DNA from: Bacteroidaceae bacterium
GTDB taxonomy: Bacteria; Bacteroidota; Bacteroidia; Bacteroidales; Bacteroidaceae
Direction: 5' to 3'
DNA: 39,206 nucleotides
NCBI GenBank assembly: GCA_017622495.1
Contig: JAGAQY010000037.1
Location: 1 to 39,206 of the forward strand
Below the pieces are notes generated by a model. That model had not been told where the DNA came from and searched no databases. It saw only the letters and a list, made by a program, of their open reading frames with translations. A program made the translations under genes and the position numbers. Below, piece after piece: positions 14,757 through 24,121 of this stretch. Positions within the stretch are counted from its first letter, which is position 1. Each line of letters begins with the position of its first letter.

Positions 14757-15590
14757 ATGAACAAACAACAACTCATCGACATTATCAAGGCACGCAAGTC
14801 ATTCCTCTGCGTGGGCCTCGACACCGACACCAAGAAGATTCCCGCTCATCTCTTGAACGAGGAGGATCCCATCTTTGCCTTCAACAAGGCCATCATCGAC
14901 GCTACAGCCGACTACTGCGTGGCCTACAAGCCCAACCTCGCCTTCTACGAGTGTGACGGACTCAAAGGCTACGAGGCTTACGAGAAGACTATCGCCTACC
15001 TCAAGGAGAACTATCCCAACCACTTCATCATCGCCGACGCCAAGCGTGGCGACATAGGCAACACCTCATCGATGTATGCCCGCTCATTCTTCGAGGAGCA
15101 GGATGTGCACGCCCTCACCGTGGCTCCCTACATGGGCGAAGACAGCGTGAAGCCCTTCCTCGCATACGAAGGCAAGTGGGTGATACTGCTGGCGCTGACA
15201 TCGAACAAGGGCTCGCTCGATTTCCAGCTCATGGAAGACAAGGAGACTGGTGAACGCCTCTTCGAGAAGGTATTGCGCCGCTCACAGGAGTGGGGTAACG
15301 ACGAGAACATGATGTACGTGGTAGGTGCTACCCGCGGACAACTCTTCGAGGATATCCGTAAGATTGTGCCCCACCACTTCCTCCTCGTGCCTGGCGTTGG
15401 CGCTCAGGGTGGTTCGCTCAGCGAGGTGTGCAAGTATGGCATCACCAAGGAGTGCGGACTCATCGTCAACTCGAGCCGTGCCATCATCTATGCCGACACG
15501 ACCGAGAACTTCGCTGCAGTAGCCCGCGAGAAGGCCCGCGAAGTGCAGGAAGAGATGGCTGCCGAACTCGTGAAGTACGGCATACTGTAA
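14757..15590 (+). CDS. pyrF: Orotidine 5'-phosphate decarboxylase
   Basis: PyrF converts OMP to UMP, the last step of de novo pyrimidine synthesis. The 277-residue form starting [20 protein letters not shown] is of the longer type-2 family. The catalytic [10 protein letters not shown] motif (94-103, with the Asp-Lys-Asp network) and the phosphate-binding PGVGAQGG loop are present. A TTG 27 bp upstream in frame would add residues from the repeat and is not favoured. It converges with the next gene, whose stop is 9 bp away, so mRNAs may overlap. Confidence 0.96.
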   Translation: MNKQQLIDIIKARKSFLCVGLDTDTKKIPAHLLNEEDPIFAFNKAIIDATADYCVAYKPNLAFYECDGLKGYEAYEKTIAYLKENYPNHFIIADAKRGDIGNTSSMYARSFFEEQDVHALTVAPYMGEDSVKPFLAYEGKWVILLALTSNKGSLDFQLMEDKETGERLFEKVLRRSQEWGNDENMMYVVGATRGQLFEDIRKIVPHHFLLVPGVGAQGGSLSEVCKYGITKECGLIVNSSRAIIYADTTENFAAVAREKAREVQEEMAAELVKYGIL

Positions 15591-15599
15591 TAGCGATTG

Positions 15600-16553
15600 T
15601 CAAGATACCACATTCTGCGGACAACCTTCGAGATAGGCTCGGAGGTTGTCTTTGCATATATGGAGCAGACGGGTGCGGGCCTCGAAGGTAGCCCAGGCGA
15701 TATGGGGTGTGACAAAGCTGTTGCGGGCATGGAGGAGCGGAGAGTCGCTACGGGGTGGCTCCTCGCACAGTACATCAATGCCAGCAGCATAGAGCACTCC
15801 GCCGTTAAGTGCATCGGCCAAGGCTTGCTCATCGACCACGGGGCCACGCGAGGTATTGATAAGTATAGCGGTAGGCTTCATCAGCGCCAGGCGCTCGGCA
15901 TTGACGAGCTGGTGAGTGTCGGGGGTGAGCGGACAATGCAGACTCACCACATCGGAAGTGGCAAAGAGTTCATCGAGCGACTGCTTGGTGATGCCTTCGG
16001 GCAAAACATCCTGCGGTTTGGACGTATAGGCTGCCACATGCATACCGAAGGCTTGCGCAAGACGGGCAACAGCCATGCCCGTACGTCCCAGTCCCACGAT
16101 ACCCATCAGCTTGCCACGGAGCTCCACGAGTGGGGTGTCCCAGTAGCAGAAATCGGGATTGGCAGACCAGCGCCCTGCCCTATTCTCCTCGGCATAATGG
16201 CCTATGCGCTGCGTGATATTCAAGAGGTGGGCCATCACGGTCTGCGCCACCGAGTCGGTACTATATGCGGGGATATTGGTCACGGTGATGCCATGCCTGC
16301 GGGCCGCCTCTACATCAATTATATTATAGCCGGTAGCCTGCACACCGATATATCGCAAGCGGGGTAGCTGCGCCATCTCACGTTCGCCAAAGACCACCTT
16401 ATTGGTAAGCACAGCATCGGCATCAATGGCACGGGCGATGAGTTCGTCAGGGGAGGTACGGTCATAGATGGTGAGCGTACCGAACTGCCGCAAGCAGTCA
16501 TAGGAGAGGTCGCCAGGGTTGAGGGCGTAGCCGTCGAGGATGACAAGATTCAT
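15600..16553 (-). CDS. D-2-hydroxyacid dehydrogenase
   Basis: This NAD-dependent oxidoreductase of 317 residues is closest in style to hydroxypyruvate/glycerate dehydrogenases. The Rossmann motif GLGRTG is at about 154-159, within KLMGIVGLGRTGMAVARLAQ. Catalytic residues are R236 (NTSRGP), E265 (CEEPP) and H284 (PHIAWAT). All are intact. The substrate cannot be fixed from sequence; glycerate/hydroxypyruvate or 2-oxo acids are plausible. It lies between pyrF (convergent) and rarA (same strand, 63 bp upstream, with AATTATGA repeats between). Confidence 0.92.
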   Translation of the reverse strand: MNLVILDGYALNPGDLSYDCLRQFGTLTIYDRTSPDELIARAIDADAVLTNKVVFGEREMAQLPRLRYIGVQATGYNIIDVEAARRHGITVTNIPAYSTDSVAQTVMAHLLNITQRIGHYAEENRAGRWSANPDFCYWDTPLVELRGKLMGIVGLGRTGMAVARLAQAFGMHVAAYTSKPQDVLPEGITKQSLDELFATSDVVSLHCPLTPDTHQLVNAERLALMKPTAILINTSRGPVVDEQALADALNGGVLYAAGIDVLCEEPPRSDSPLLHARNSFVTPHIAWATFEARTRLLHICKDNLRAYLEGCPQNVVS

Positions 16554-16556
16554 ATC

Positions 16557-16588
16557 TTAATTATGAATTATGAATTGTGAATTATGAG
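16557..16588. repeat. AATTATGA tandem heptamer tract
   Basis: TTAATTATGAATTATGAATT and a further GTGAATTATGAG form a short tract of about four imperfect AATTATG units between rarA and the dehydrogenase gene. It matches the tracts at 1-140 in type, an intergenic low-complexity family. Confidence 0.7.
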
Positions 16589-16616
16589 TCCTCCGAAATC
16601 TCCGAGTTCTCTATTA

Positions 16617-17882
16617 TCAGTATCTATCTTTCCAGAGGTAGCGCATCCGCTCCTTCATCTTCTCCTCGGCAGCATTGGGCTGGGGAGTCCAGAGACGGGT
16701 GCCGGTGAGCTCATCGGGGAGGAACTGCTGCTCCACGAAATGGTTCTCATAATCGTGGGCATACTTGTAGCCGTCGCTGTAGCCGAGCTCCTTCATCAGC
16801 TTGGTAGGGGCATTGCGCAGGTGTAGCGGCACAGGCAGATTGCCCGTCTGCTCCACAAGGCCGAGGGCACTGTTGATACCCATATAGGCCGAGTTGCTCT
16901 TGGGACTCGTAGCCAGATATACCGTAGCCTCGGCAAGGGGAATACGCCCCTCGGGCCAGCCTATCTTCATCACCGCATCGAAGGCTGCATTGGCGATGAG
17001 CAGGGCATTGGGATTGGCCAGTCCGATATCCTCAGAGGCCGAGATGACGAGTCGGCGAGCGATGAACGAGGGGTCTTCGCCACCCTGTATCATGCGGGCA
17101 AGCCAGTAAAGTGCTCCGTCGGGGTCGCTGCCACGGATAGACTTGATATAGGCCGAGATGATATCGTAGTGCATCTCGCCATTTTTGTCGTAGGCGAGCG
17201 GATTCTGCTGCAGACGCTCGGTGACAATGGCATTGGTGATGATCACCTCATCACTATCGTCGGCCTCGACCACCAGTTCGAGCGTGTTGAGCAACTTGCG
17301 GGCATCGCCTCCCGAGAAGCGCAGCAGGGCATCGGTCTCACGGACGGTGATGCGGCGTTGCTTCAGGTAGACGTCTTCAGAGATGGCGCGGTCGAGGAGT
17401 TCGAGCAGGTCGTCCTTCTCCAACGACTTCAATATATAGAGTTGGCAGCGCGAGAGTAGCGGGCGGATAATCTCGAACGAGGGATTCTCGGTAGTGGCAC
17501 CAATGAGCGTCACTATACCGCGCTCTACGGCAGCGAGCAGCGAGTCTTGTTGCGACTTGTTGAAGCGATGTATCTCGTCGATGAAGAGGATGGGACTGTT
17601 CTTGGCAAAGATACGGTTCTTCTGGGCACTCTCGATAACCTCGCGCACATCCTTAACACCCGAAGCCACGGCATTGAGCGTATAGAAGGGCACTTCAAGA
17701 CGGTTGGCAATGATGTGGGCCAACGTGGTCTTACCCGTTCCCGGGGGGCCCCAGAGAATAAACGAGGATATTCGCCCCGACTCTATCATGCGGCGCATCA
17801 CAGCATCTTTGCCTACGAGATGTTTCTGTCCTATATAATTATCAAGCGTCGACGGACGCAAGCGTTCAGCCAATGGTTCCAT
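16617..17882 (-). CDS. rarA: Replication-associated recombination ATPase RarA (MgsA)
   Basis: RarA is a clamp-loader-like AAA+ ATPase that acts at stalled replication forks and interacts with SSB. The 421 residues show Walker A GPPGTGKT (45-52), Walker B LFIDEIHRF (about 99-107), sensor 1 GATTENPS, an arginine-finger region LLSRCQLY, and the C-terminal tetramerisation domain (DPDGALYWLARMI, then SSEDIGLANP-type motif here SASEDIGLAN). Length is normal. It follows the acyltransferase gene by 27 bp on the same strand, so it may sit at the end of the GH95-acyltransferase transcript. Confidence 0.95.
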   Translation of the reverse strand: MEPLAERLRPSTLDNYIGQKHLVGKDAVMRRMIESGRISSFILWGPPGTGKTTLAHIIANRLEVPFYTLNAVASGVKDVREVIESAQKNRIFAKNSPILFIDEIHRFNKSQQDSLLAAVERGIVTLIGATTENPSFEIIRPLLSRCQLYILKSLEKDDLLELLDRAISEDVYLKQRRITVRETDALLRFSGGDARKLLNTLELVVEADDSDEVIITNAIVTERLQQNPLAYDKNGEMHYDIISAYIKSIRGSDPDGALYWLARMIQGGEDPSFIARRLVISASEDIGLANPNALLIANAAFDAVMKIGWPEGRIPLAEATVYLATSPKSNSAYMGINSALGLVEQTGNLPVPLHLRNAPTKLMKELGYSDGYKYAHDYENHFVEQQFLPDELTGTRLWTPQPNAAEEKMKERMRYLWKDRY

Positions 17883-17909
17883 TATTCATTCATTGAAGAT
17901 TATTTCTTA

Positions 17910-19106
17910 TCATACCCCTGCAACATACTTACCCACCTTAGGAATGCGCTGCAGCAAGAGGCATATGATAGCTACACATATAAAGGATGTAACGGCAGAG
18001 AGAACAATTTGCAAAGGGGTTGTCCAGAAGCCGAGCATACCCTCGGCACCCAAGCCAAGCCAACTGCGGAAATAACCACTGATGGGCACGAGCAACAGTA
18101 GATGCATGAGGTACATACCGTAGCTCACCTTGGATATAGGCAACAGCACTCGCTGATAGAACGCGCCCGATGCCTTAATCTTACGGAAGAGCAATATCCA
18201 TGCTACAGCCATGAGGGCCACGCCCACCGTATCGTTGGTCCAAGTGGTTTCCCACCATACGGCCTCAGACACCTCGCCGCCAACAGGGAAAATACCATCG
18301 GTGCTCTCAAAGACTCTGCGTAGGAAACCACCGAAGGTGATGGCAAAGCCCACAAGATAGCACGGAAGAGCGATGGCAAAGGTCTTAGTCCATGAGAGGT
18401 CGCCCACAAATCGGCGGAAGTAGAGACCGAGCAGCAAGTAACCGATAAAACCACTGAAATAGTAGAATACACCATAGCTATTCCAGCTGCACTCACCCCA
18501 CAAGGGGTATAGGGCTTGACGCGGCAGGCCAGAGGTGCCATAGATTACCGACAGCTCGCCCTGAGCAAGCCAATCGCGCAGGAGAGGTATGAGTGTGGTG
18601 AAGAAGCATATGGCAAGATATACCTGCAGCTCACGCTTGTCGACCTTAGCAGCCCACGGTGAGAGGATGGGCATAAGCATATAGATACCCACAAGCATAT
18701 AGACAAACCACAGATGCCCGGCAGAGTAGCTGAAATTGAAGGCAAGGTCGCGGAAGTTTTGCAACGGTTCGCCCCATACCAGGGCATATACCAGAGTCCA
18801 CACCACGAAAGGAATGAGCACCCTAGCAGAGCGGCGGCGCACAAAGTCAGCCGCACTGCTACGCAAAGGGAACATCAAGTAGCTGGATGCTATAATAAAC
18901 AAAGGTACACAGGAACGCACTATGGAATCGAACAGCGACGACCAGAAAGCATCGCCCGGAGTGAGGATATACGAGCCTTCACCACCAAGGTAGAAGGGTT
19001 CGACGCAATGTACAACCATTACCATAAAGCAGGCTGCCACACGCATCCAATCTATCCACACGACACGTCCATCGCCGGTTCCTGTAATGGCTTTGCTTGA
19101 TGTCAT
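17910..19106 (-). CDS. Acyltransferase family 3 integral membrane protein
   Basis: The 398-residue protein is a polytopic membrane acyltransferase of the type that O-acetylates surface polysaccharides or other glycans. It opens with VWIDWMRVAACFMVMVVHCV, which contains the R-x10-H pair typical of the family, and about ten hydrophobic segments follow (for example ILIPFVVWTLVYALVW, then HLWFVYMLVGIYMLMPIL and FWTTPLQIVLSAVTSFICVA). The C-terminus ends just after the last helix. It starts 3 bp after the GH95 stop, so the two are cotranscribed, linking it to glycan metabolism. The acceptor is unknown. Confidence 0.88.
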   Translation of the reverse strand: MTSSKAITGTGDGRVVWIDWMRVAACFMVMVVHCVEPFYLGGEGSYILTPGDAFWSSLFDSIVRSCVPLFIIASSYLMFPLRSSAADFVRRRSARVLIPFVVWTLVYALVWGEPLQNFRDLAFNFSYSAGHLWFVYMLVGIYMLMPILSPWAAKVDKRELQVYLAICFFTTLIPLLRDWLAQGELSVIYGTSGLPRQALYPLWGECSWNSYGVFYYFSGFIGYLLLGLYFRRFVGDLSWTKTFAIALPCYLVGFAITFGGFLRRVFESTDGIFPVGGEVSEAVWWETTWTNDTVGVALMAVAWILLFRKIKASGAFYQRVLLPISKVSYGMYLMHLLLLVPISGYFRSWLGLGAEGMLGFWTTPLQIVLSAVTSFICVAIICLLLQRIPKVGKYVAGV

Positions 19107-19109
19107 ATA

Positions 19110-22100
19110 CTATTTGTTTAAGAGTTTCTTTCCTTCAACGACATATATGGTCTGAGGCTGCATGGTGCGTACAGAGCGTCCGTCGAGCGTGTAGATCTGC
19201 TTACCATTATGCCCATTCTCTACGGCAGTGATGCCCGTTCCCGCGGTAGTGTAATCAATCACTACGGTGCTACCCTTGGCGCAAGGGATAGTGTAAATGC
19301 CGTGCTCATCGACCGTGACAGCCACCTCCACATTGTCGACAGTAACCTTTGAGGCTCTGATATCGCTGGCCGAACGGGTACAGCGTACACGAAGCGGAGC
19401 ACCGGCATGGCTCACAATAGTCACTTGCTGGCACTTGCCTTCGATCCAGTTGAAGTCTACGGTAAAGTTACCCATGGCCTTCATACCGGTCACACGGCCG
19501 GTACGCTCCCAGACCTCAGGCAAGGCAGGAAGAATGTTGATATAGCCGTGTGCACTCTGCATGAGCATCTCGGCCATACCGGAGCATACACCGAAGTTAC
19601 CATCAATCTGGAAGGGAGCATGAGAATCGAAGAGATTGTAGTAGATTCCGCCAGCAGCCTGGTTGGTACCATACGAAGTGGAATGTTTGAGGGCATTCTT
19701 GATGATGATGTGAGCATGATCGCCATCCTGAGCACGTGCCCAGAGATTTACCTTCCAGCCCATGCTCCAGCCTGTAGCAGCATCGCCACGGTGCTTGAGG
19801 GAGTTGACGGCAGGAATAAAGTACTCACTCTCGGGGGTTATCTGATCCATGGGGAAAAGTGCCATCAGGTGAGAGATATGGCGATGGTTTTTCTCGCCGG
19901 CTGCATAGGTAGAGTATTTCCATTCACGGAGCAGTGGTTCACCCTTCTTGACGCCATTGTATGTGGTACCCCACCCTCCATCGTATGTCTCGATGTGGAG
20001 ACCCTTATCGGTCTTCTCCAAATAGAGATTGAGTTTATCGATATCTTCGGCTGTAAGTCCCAGTTCGTCGGCGCCGAGAATATCAATCGCTTCGCTGATA
20101 TTTTGGAACAAATAGCTGATCATCTGCTGCGCATGTGCAGTTGCATCTTCGCTTTGCAAGGGCTGCTCAGCACTATACTCATTGGGGGCTACGTAGGTAC
20201 CGTCCTTGACCTTGCGGTCCTGGATGAGGCGGTGGAACCAGAACTCGGCACAACTCCACATCACGGGGAAGGCTTGCTTGAGGAACTCCTTGTCTTGTGT
20301 GTAGCGCCAGTGGGTCCACAGGTGGCTGGTGTACCAAACATTGGCCACGAGATAGTTTGAACCCCAGGTACTCATGCTGTTATAAAGAGATGATTCGGTG
20401 AGCACACTCCAGCCATGACCACCATTGTACTGCTTGCCTACCTGCTTCCAACCCTCGCTCTGTGCACCACGGATGATAAAGTTCACGAAGGGCTTGTGAA
20501 GGTCGCTCAGGTTGGTAATCTCGGTGGGCCAGTAGTTCATCTGTATATTGATGTTGGTGTGGATATCGGAGTTCCACGGTGAATCGGTACCACGGTCGTT
20601 CCAGATACCCTGCAGATTGTTGGGCGCAGCAATGGGAAGGCGGTTTGAACTGATGGCCAGATAACGTCCGTAGTGGAAATAGAGCTGTTCGAGGAACAGA
20701 TGGTCGTTCTGACGACTGTTAGCATTGCTGTTGTTGGGGTAATAATTATCTATTAACGTCTTGGTGTCTACGGTAGGTGTAGCCAGATCAAGGTCAAAGG
20801 TCATGCGCTCGGTGATGGCGGTGAAGTCGGCTATGTGGTCAGACTCTACTGCGGGATATCCCTTGGCGATAGCCTTTTCGATATCTGCCTTCACACGATG
20901 GTCAACATCGGCAGCAGTCTCGCTGGTAAAATAGTTGTTGAGCACATTCATGTCACCATTGAAGTTGGTACCTCCCTTAAGGTAGAAGGTCACCTCGGTG
21001 GCATCCTTCACGCTGATGCCAGCGTTGGTCGTCGTTATGGTGGCATTGTCATCTGCTACGACATGCAGACGGGCAGCATACTTCACGGTCATAGCACCAG
21101 AGAACGATGCAGTGCCGTCGGCATAAGTCACAGTGCCGGCATTGATGCCGGTGCCGGGCTCAAGGGAGAAGAGAAGGTCGAGTTTGTCGGTACCTTCACT
21201 ACAGTACTGGCCGGCAATCACTTGGTCGGGAGCCGAACTGAAATACTTGCGCACCTGCTTGGTGCCACTTGCATTCTTGAACTCCACACCAGCAATGCCC
21301 TCCTCAATGTCGAGGTAGCGCACATAGTCGGTAACACCCTCGGTGTAGATGCTGGCATCGTTATTGGCAATGATGAGCGAGCCGAAGTTCATGAAGGTGC
21401 GGTTGCCCCCACCGGCACCTATCGTGTTGGCGGGCCCGCTCCAAAGGGTTTTCTCATTGAACTGCAACTCCTCGTGAGCTACACCACCGAAGACCATGCA
21501 ACCCAGTTCACCATTGCCCAAAGGAAGGGCATACTCCATCCAAGGATAGCTCACACCGGAAGCCTCGGCAGAGGTGGTATACCATAGGGTATTGGGATTC
21601 TTGGGTGAGTAGGCTGCAACACCTGTGATATCAGAAATCTCGTGGATATACTCATCGGGATAGCTCACATAGTTGGCCTCATCAAGATAAAACTTACTGC
21701 CTGTATCATCTCCGGCAGCAGCACTGCTGTTCCACAGAGCAAGGTAATTGCCACGCTTGTTCCAATAATTGTTAGCCGAGCCTTTCAGCTTGATGCGGCC
21801 ATCAGTACCATCAAACTTGATATTACCATCGAAGGTTGTAGTATGTGTAGTAGAAGCGGGATTAACCATGGATGCACGTGCATTGGCCTCACTACCCGTC
21901 ATACCTACCACTTTAGACAGACCAGTAGAGTAGTTGTATATCTTATAGCCTCCACCGTCCTGTTTCACAAAAGTCCAGAGACCTTTATTATCCTTGGCTG
22001 CATTGGTATTGGAGAGCAGCAGGTAAGCACCCTCAACATAGCCTTCACTCAAACTGACATAACCGCCGTGGCCACCACGCATGGTGTAAAACTTGGTATC

Positions 22101-22787
22101 GGCATCCATATAGCTGACATATATGACGGTGCCATCAATGCTAACAACGGCAAACTTACCCTCAACGGGCTGTGCCGTAAAGTCGGTCTTGCTCACCTTC
22201 TTCGCAACAATAGAGTCTCCATCCTTATACTCTATGCCACCATATACCACGGCAGCATTCTCAACACCGAGCACGTCGATAGTATAGGTTCTCTCCTTTA
22301 TGACAGCCTCCTCAATTTTATAGCAGTTGCCTGCATCTGTCGTCAGCCAATCATTGATGATAATACCCTCATTCGTCTGTCCACTGACTTGAGAGTTCAT
22401 TCCCTTACCTCCAAGAACGAGTTTCCAAGGATACTCACCACCGACATTCTCGAAAGTCAGTGCAGCGGAAGCGGTAGCCACATAACTACCACCGGCACCC
22501 ACATATTTATCAGCACCTACGCTAAAAAGATAATAGTTTGAGCCATTCTTCTCGATGCGAAACTGCTGATTGGGGTCTTCGGGATTATAGCCAACTGTAC
22601 CCACAGACTTACCCGTGCTGGAGCATAGATTACCCGATACTGCGGAGCTATACAACAAGAATGCACGAGCACTACGTAAGGTGTACGTATTGTCATTGTT
22701 CAGTTGCGACAAATCTGTCACTGTCTGTGCTTGCACTACAAATAACATACTAAAGAGTGCGACAAGCATTAAAGAGATTTTCTTCAT
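19110..22787 (-). CDS. Secreted GH95 glycoside hydrolase with long N-terminal extension
   Basis: This is a GH95 enzyme; the family contains 1,2-alpha-L-fucosidases and alpha-L-galactosidases. The chosen start MKKISLMLVALFSMLFVVQA gives a signal peptide and 1225 residues. Residues 21-390 are beta-rich, probably carbohydrate-binding, with repeated trefoil-like segments. GH95 begins at LWYTTSAEASGVSYPWMEYA (401-420, then LPLGNGELG). Candidate catalytic residues by family knowledge are N745 and N747 (HTNINIQMNYW), E874 (YSAEQ) and D1002 (HRGDAATGWSMGWK). The C-terminus ends with a sorting-like IYTLDGRSV ... VVEGKKLLNK module common in Prevotella-type secreted proteins. No SusC/SusD pair is nearby. 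It heads a transcript with the acyltransferase. The 5' leader has a C9 run. Confidence 0.92.
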   Translation of the reverse strand: MKKISLMLVALFSMLFVVQAQTVTDLSQLNNDNTYTLRSARAFLLYSSAVSGNLCSSTGKSVGTVGYNPEDPNQQFRIEKNGSNYYLFSVGADKYVGAGGSYVATASAALTFENVGGEYPWKLVLGGKGMNSQVSGQTNEGIIINDWLTTDAGNCYKIEEAVIKERTYTIDVLGVENAAVVYGGIEYKDGDSIVAKKVSKTDFTAQPVEGKFAVVSIDGTVIYVSYMDADTKFYTMRGGHGGYVSLSEGYVEGAYLLLSNTNAAKDNKGLWTFVKQDGGGYKIYNYSTGLSKVVGMTGSEANARASMVNPASTTHTTTFDGNIKFDGTDGRIKLKGSANNYWNKRGNYLALWNSSAAAGDDTGSKFYLDEANYVSYPDEYIHEISDITGVAAYSPKNPNTLWYTTSAEASGVSYPWMEYALPLGNGELGCMVFGGVAHEELQFNEKTLWSGPANTIGAGGGNRTFMNFGSLIIANNDASIYTEGVTDYVRYLDIEEGIAGVEFKNASGTKQVRKYFSSAPDQVIAGQYCSEGTDKLDLLFSLEPGTGINAGTVTYADGTASFSGAMTVKYAARLHVVADDNATITTTNAGISVKDATEVTFYLKGGTNFNGDMNVLNNYFTSETAADVDHRVKADIEKAIAKGYPAVESDHIADFTAITERMTFDLDLATPTVDTKTLIDNYYPNNSNANSRQNDHLFLEQLYFHYGRYLAISSNRLPIAAPNNLQGIWNDRGTDSPWNSDIHTNINIQMNYWPTEITNLSDLHKPFVNFIIRGAQSEGWKQVGKQYNGGHGWSVLTESSLYNSMSTWGSNYLVANVWYTSHLWTHWRYTQDKEFLKQAFPVMWSCAEFWFHRLIQDRKVKDGTYVAPNEYSAEQPLQSEDATAHAQQMISYLFQNISEAIDILGADELGLTAEDIDKLNLYLEKTDKGLHIETYDGGWGTTYNGVKKGEPLLREWKYSTYAAGEKNHRHISHLMALFPMDQITPESEYFIPAVNSLKHRGDAATGWSMGWKVNLWARAQDGDHAHIIIKNALKHSTSYGTNQAAGGIYYNLFDSHAPFQIDGNFGVCSGMAEMLMQSAHGYINILPALPEVWERTGRVTGMKAMGNFTVDFNWIEGKCQQVTIVSHAGAPLRVRCTRSASDIRASKVTVDNVEVAVTVDEHGIYTIPCAKGSTVVIDYTTAGTGITAVENGHNGKQIYTLDGRSVRTMQPQTIYVVEGKKLLNK

Positions 22788-22795
22788 GGTAAATG

Positions 22796-22812
22796 TTTTT
22801 TTAGGGGGGGGG
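22796..22812 (-). repeat. T7/G9 homopolymer tract in the GH95 leader
   Basis: On the plus strand seven T (22796-22802), one A, then nine G (22804-22812) lie 8-25 bp upstream of the GH95 start codon, so the transcript has a C9 run followed by an A run. Such tracts are prone to slipped-strand change and could alter expression by spacing or RNA structure. Confidence 0.8.
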
Positions 22813-22848
22813 ATTGCTTTAATTCGTTTAATACTAATTATCTCTTTG

Positions 22849-22879
22849 CAAAGATACAGCAAACCGAGAGGAGAACAAA
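22849..22879 (-). promoter_or_regulatory. GH95 promoter
   Basis: On the minus strand TTTG (22879-22876) and TATCTTTG (22856-22849) are 19 bp apart, a full consensus match. The spacer contains CTCTCGGTTTGC, which is also in the divergent glycosyltransferase promoter. Confidence 0.8.
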
Positions 22880-22941
22880 ATAAAGCTGTTATTTTTTATC
22901 CCGCCGACACGAAACAAGCATCGACTGCATCGAAGTGAACT

Positions 22942-23040
22942 TCAGTTCTCCCGAGGAATACTGATAACAGCTTGCTTTAGCTCTTCCCAAGGAGTACTGC
23001 ATGCTGCTTCATCGGGTATCTTCTTGGCGAAGCCATAAAA
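22942..23040 (-). pseudogene. Coding-like relic in the divergent region
   Basis: A minus-strand open stretch between stops reads FYGFAKKIPDEAACSTPWEE, then LKQAVISIPREN, ending at TGA 22942-22944. No start codon exists in it. The composition is protein-like, but the block belongs to a dispersed intergenic repeat: CCGAAGGTCGATGCCCG at 23059-23075 nearly matches 10744-10760. It is probably a repeat-borne pseudo-frame, not a working gene. Confidence 0.35.
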
Positions 23041-23118
23041 TCAGGATGCGCCACGGAGCCGAAGGTCGATGCCCGAAGATAAAAATTGAAGGGACTGAAG
23101 TCAAAATTGCAAGTAAAC

Positions 23119-23149
23119 TTGGATTTTCTCTCGGCTTGCACTAATTTTG
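23119..23149 (+). promoter_or_regulatory. Glycosyltransferase promoter
   Basis: TTGG at 23119-23122 and TAATTTTG at 23142-23149 are about 19-20 bp apart. CTCTCGGCTTGC (23128-23139) in the spacer matches the GH95 promoter spacer at the same distance from the -7 element. Confidence 0.65.
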
Positions 23150-23168
23150 CCAAAAAGTAGAAGAAAAA

Positions 23169-24062
23169 ATGCTCTCTATACTCATCCCCACATACAACTA
23201 TGACTGCTCGCGCCTAATACGCGACCTACAGGCACAAGCGGAGCAGGCTGGCATAGACTACGAAATCATAGTAGCCGATGACGCTTCACCTATATATATA
23301 TATAAGGAGAAGAATCGGGAGATAAATACCCTACCCCACTGCCGCCTTATCGAATTGGGAGAGAATATAGGTCGTGCGCGCATACGCAATCGCCTGGCCG
23401 ATGAAGCCCGCCATCCATGGCTGCTCTTTATGGACTGCGACGCTGAGGTTATCGACGGCCATTTTATCGCCAATTATATATCGCAACTGCAAGCAGACGT
23501 CGTCTGTGGCGGACTATGCCATGCCGACACGCTACCGTCACCAGAGGTAAGCCTGCGCTACACCTATGAGAAGAGAGCCGACAAACGCCGTGCAGCATGC
23601 TATCGCGAGAAAGAGCCATACGAACGCTTTACACCATTCAATTTCATGATTCGCCGTGAGATCTTCCAGAGCATACGGTTCGATGAACGCATAACCGAGT
23701 ATGGTCACGAAGACACTCTCTTCGGCATTGCATTAAAAGAAAGAGCTGTCAGCATACAACATATAGACAATCCACTGCGCCACATGGGACTTGAGAGCAA
23801 TGATCTTTTTTTGGAAAAGACCCGCAATGCACTGTACAATCTCGCAAACATGGAATCGACCATGCAAGGCCACTCGTCTCTACTCAGGTTATACAGCCTA
23901 CTGTACCGACTCAATATGGCAAATAGAGTTGCTACGTGGTTTGACAAACATGAGCAAGAGCTTACCGAACAACTGACAGGCACCACTCCACGACTCACAA
24001 ACTTCTTCCTCTACAAATTGGGATACTATTGCACCATAAAAAGAAAGATGGAGCAAGAATAA
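23169..24062 (+). CDS. Family 2 glycosyltransferase
   Basis: The 297-residue protein has a GT-A fold start, MLSILIPTYNYDCSRLIRDL, with D37-D38 (VADDAS) in the nucleotide-binding site and the DxD metal motif D89-C-D91 (LLFMDCDAEV). PFNFMIRREIF and YGHEDTLFG supply the acceptor-side ED motif near the usual position. No membrane segments are visible, so it is cytosolic or peripheral, probably adding a sugar to a surface glycan. Sugar donor and acceptor are unknown. It stands alone, divergent from the GH95 operon, and ends at a hairpin. Confidence 0.92.
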   Translation: MLSILIPTYNYDCSRLIRDLQAQAEQAGIDYEIIVADDASPIYIYKEKNREINTLPHCRLIELGENIGRARIRNRLADEARHPWLLFMDCDAEVIDGHFIANYISQLQADVVCGGLCHADTLPSPEVSLRYTYEKRADKRRAACYREKEPYERFTPFNFMIRREIFQSIRFDERITEYGHEDTLFGIALKERAVSIQHIDNPLRHMGLESNDLFLEKTRNALYNLANMESTMQGHSSLLRLYSLLYRLNMANRVATWFDKHEQELTEQLTGTTPRLTNFFLYKLGYYCTIKRKMEQE

Positions 24063-24121
24063 CAATCGCACTTGCCGACCTATGCAAAAAATATCCATAT
24101 AAAAGAGAAGCCCATTTAAAA

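Noticed and set aside
15597..16367. Long plus-strand frame opposite the D-2-hydroxyacid dehydrogenase
   Set aside because: It is antisense to a gene with intact motifs, and its translation has no recognisable domain; GC-rich genes give such shadows.
19407..20360. Plus-strand frame of 317 codons inside the GH95 gene
   Set aside because: Antisense shadow; the GH95 frame on the other strand has signal peptide, full-length catalytic motifs and a C-terminal module.
22788..22862. Longer N-terminus for the GH95 enzyme starting at 22862
   Set aside because: It would be upstream of the -7 element, translate the C9 run as prolines, and bury the signal peptide.
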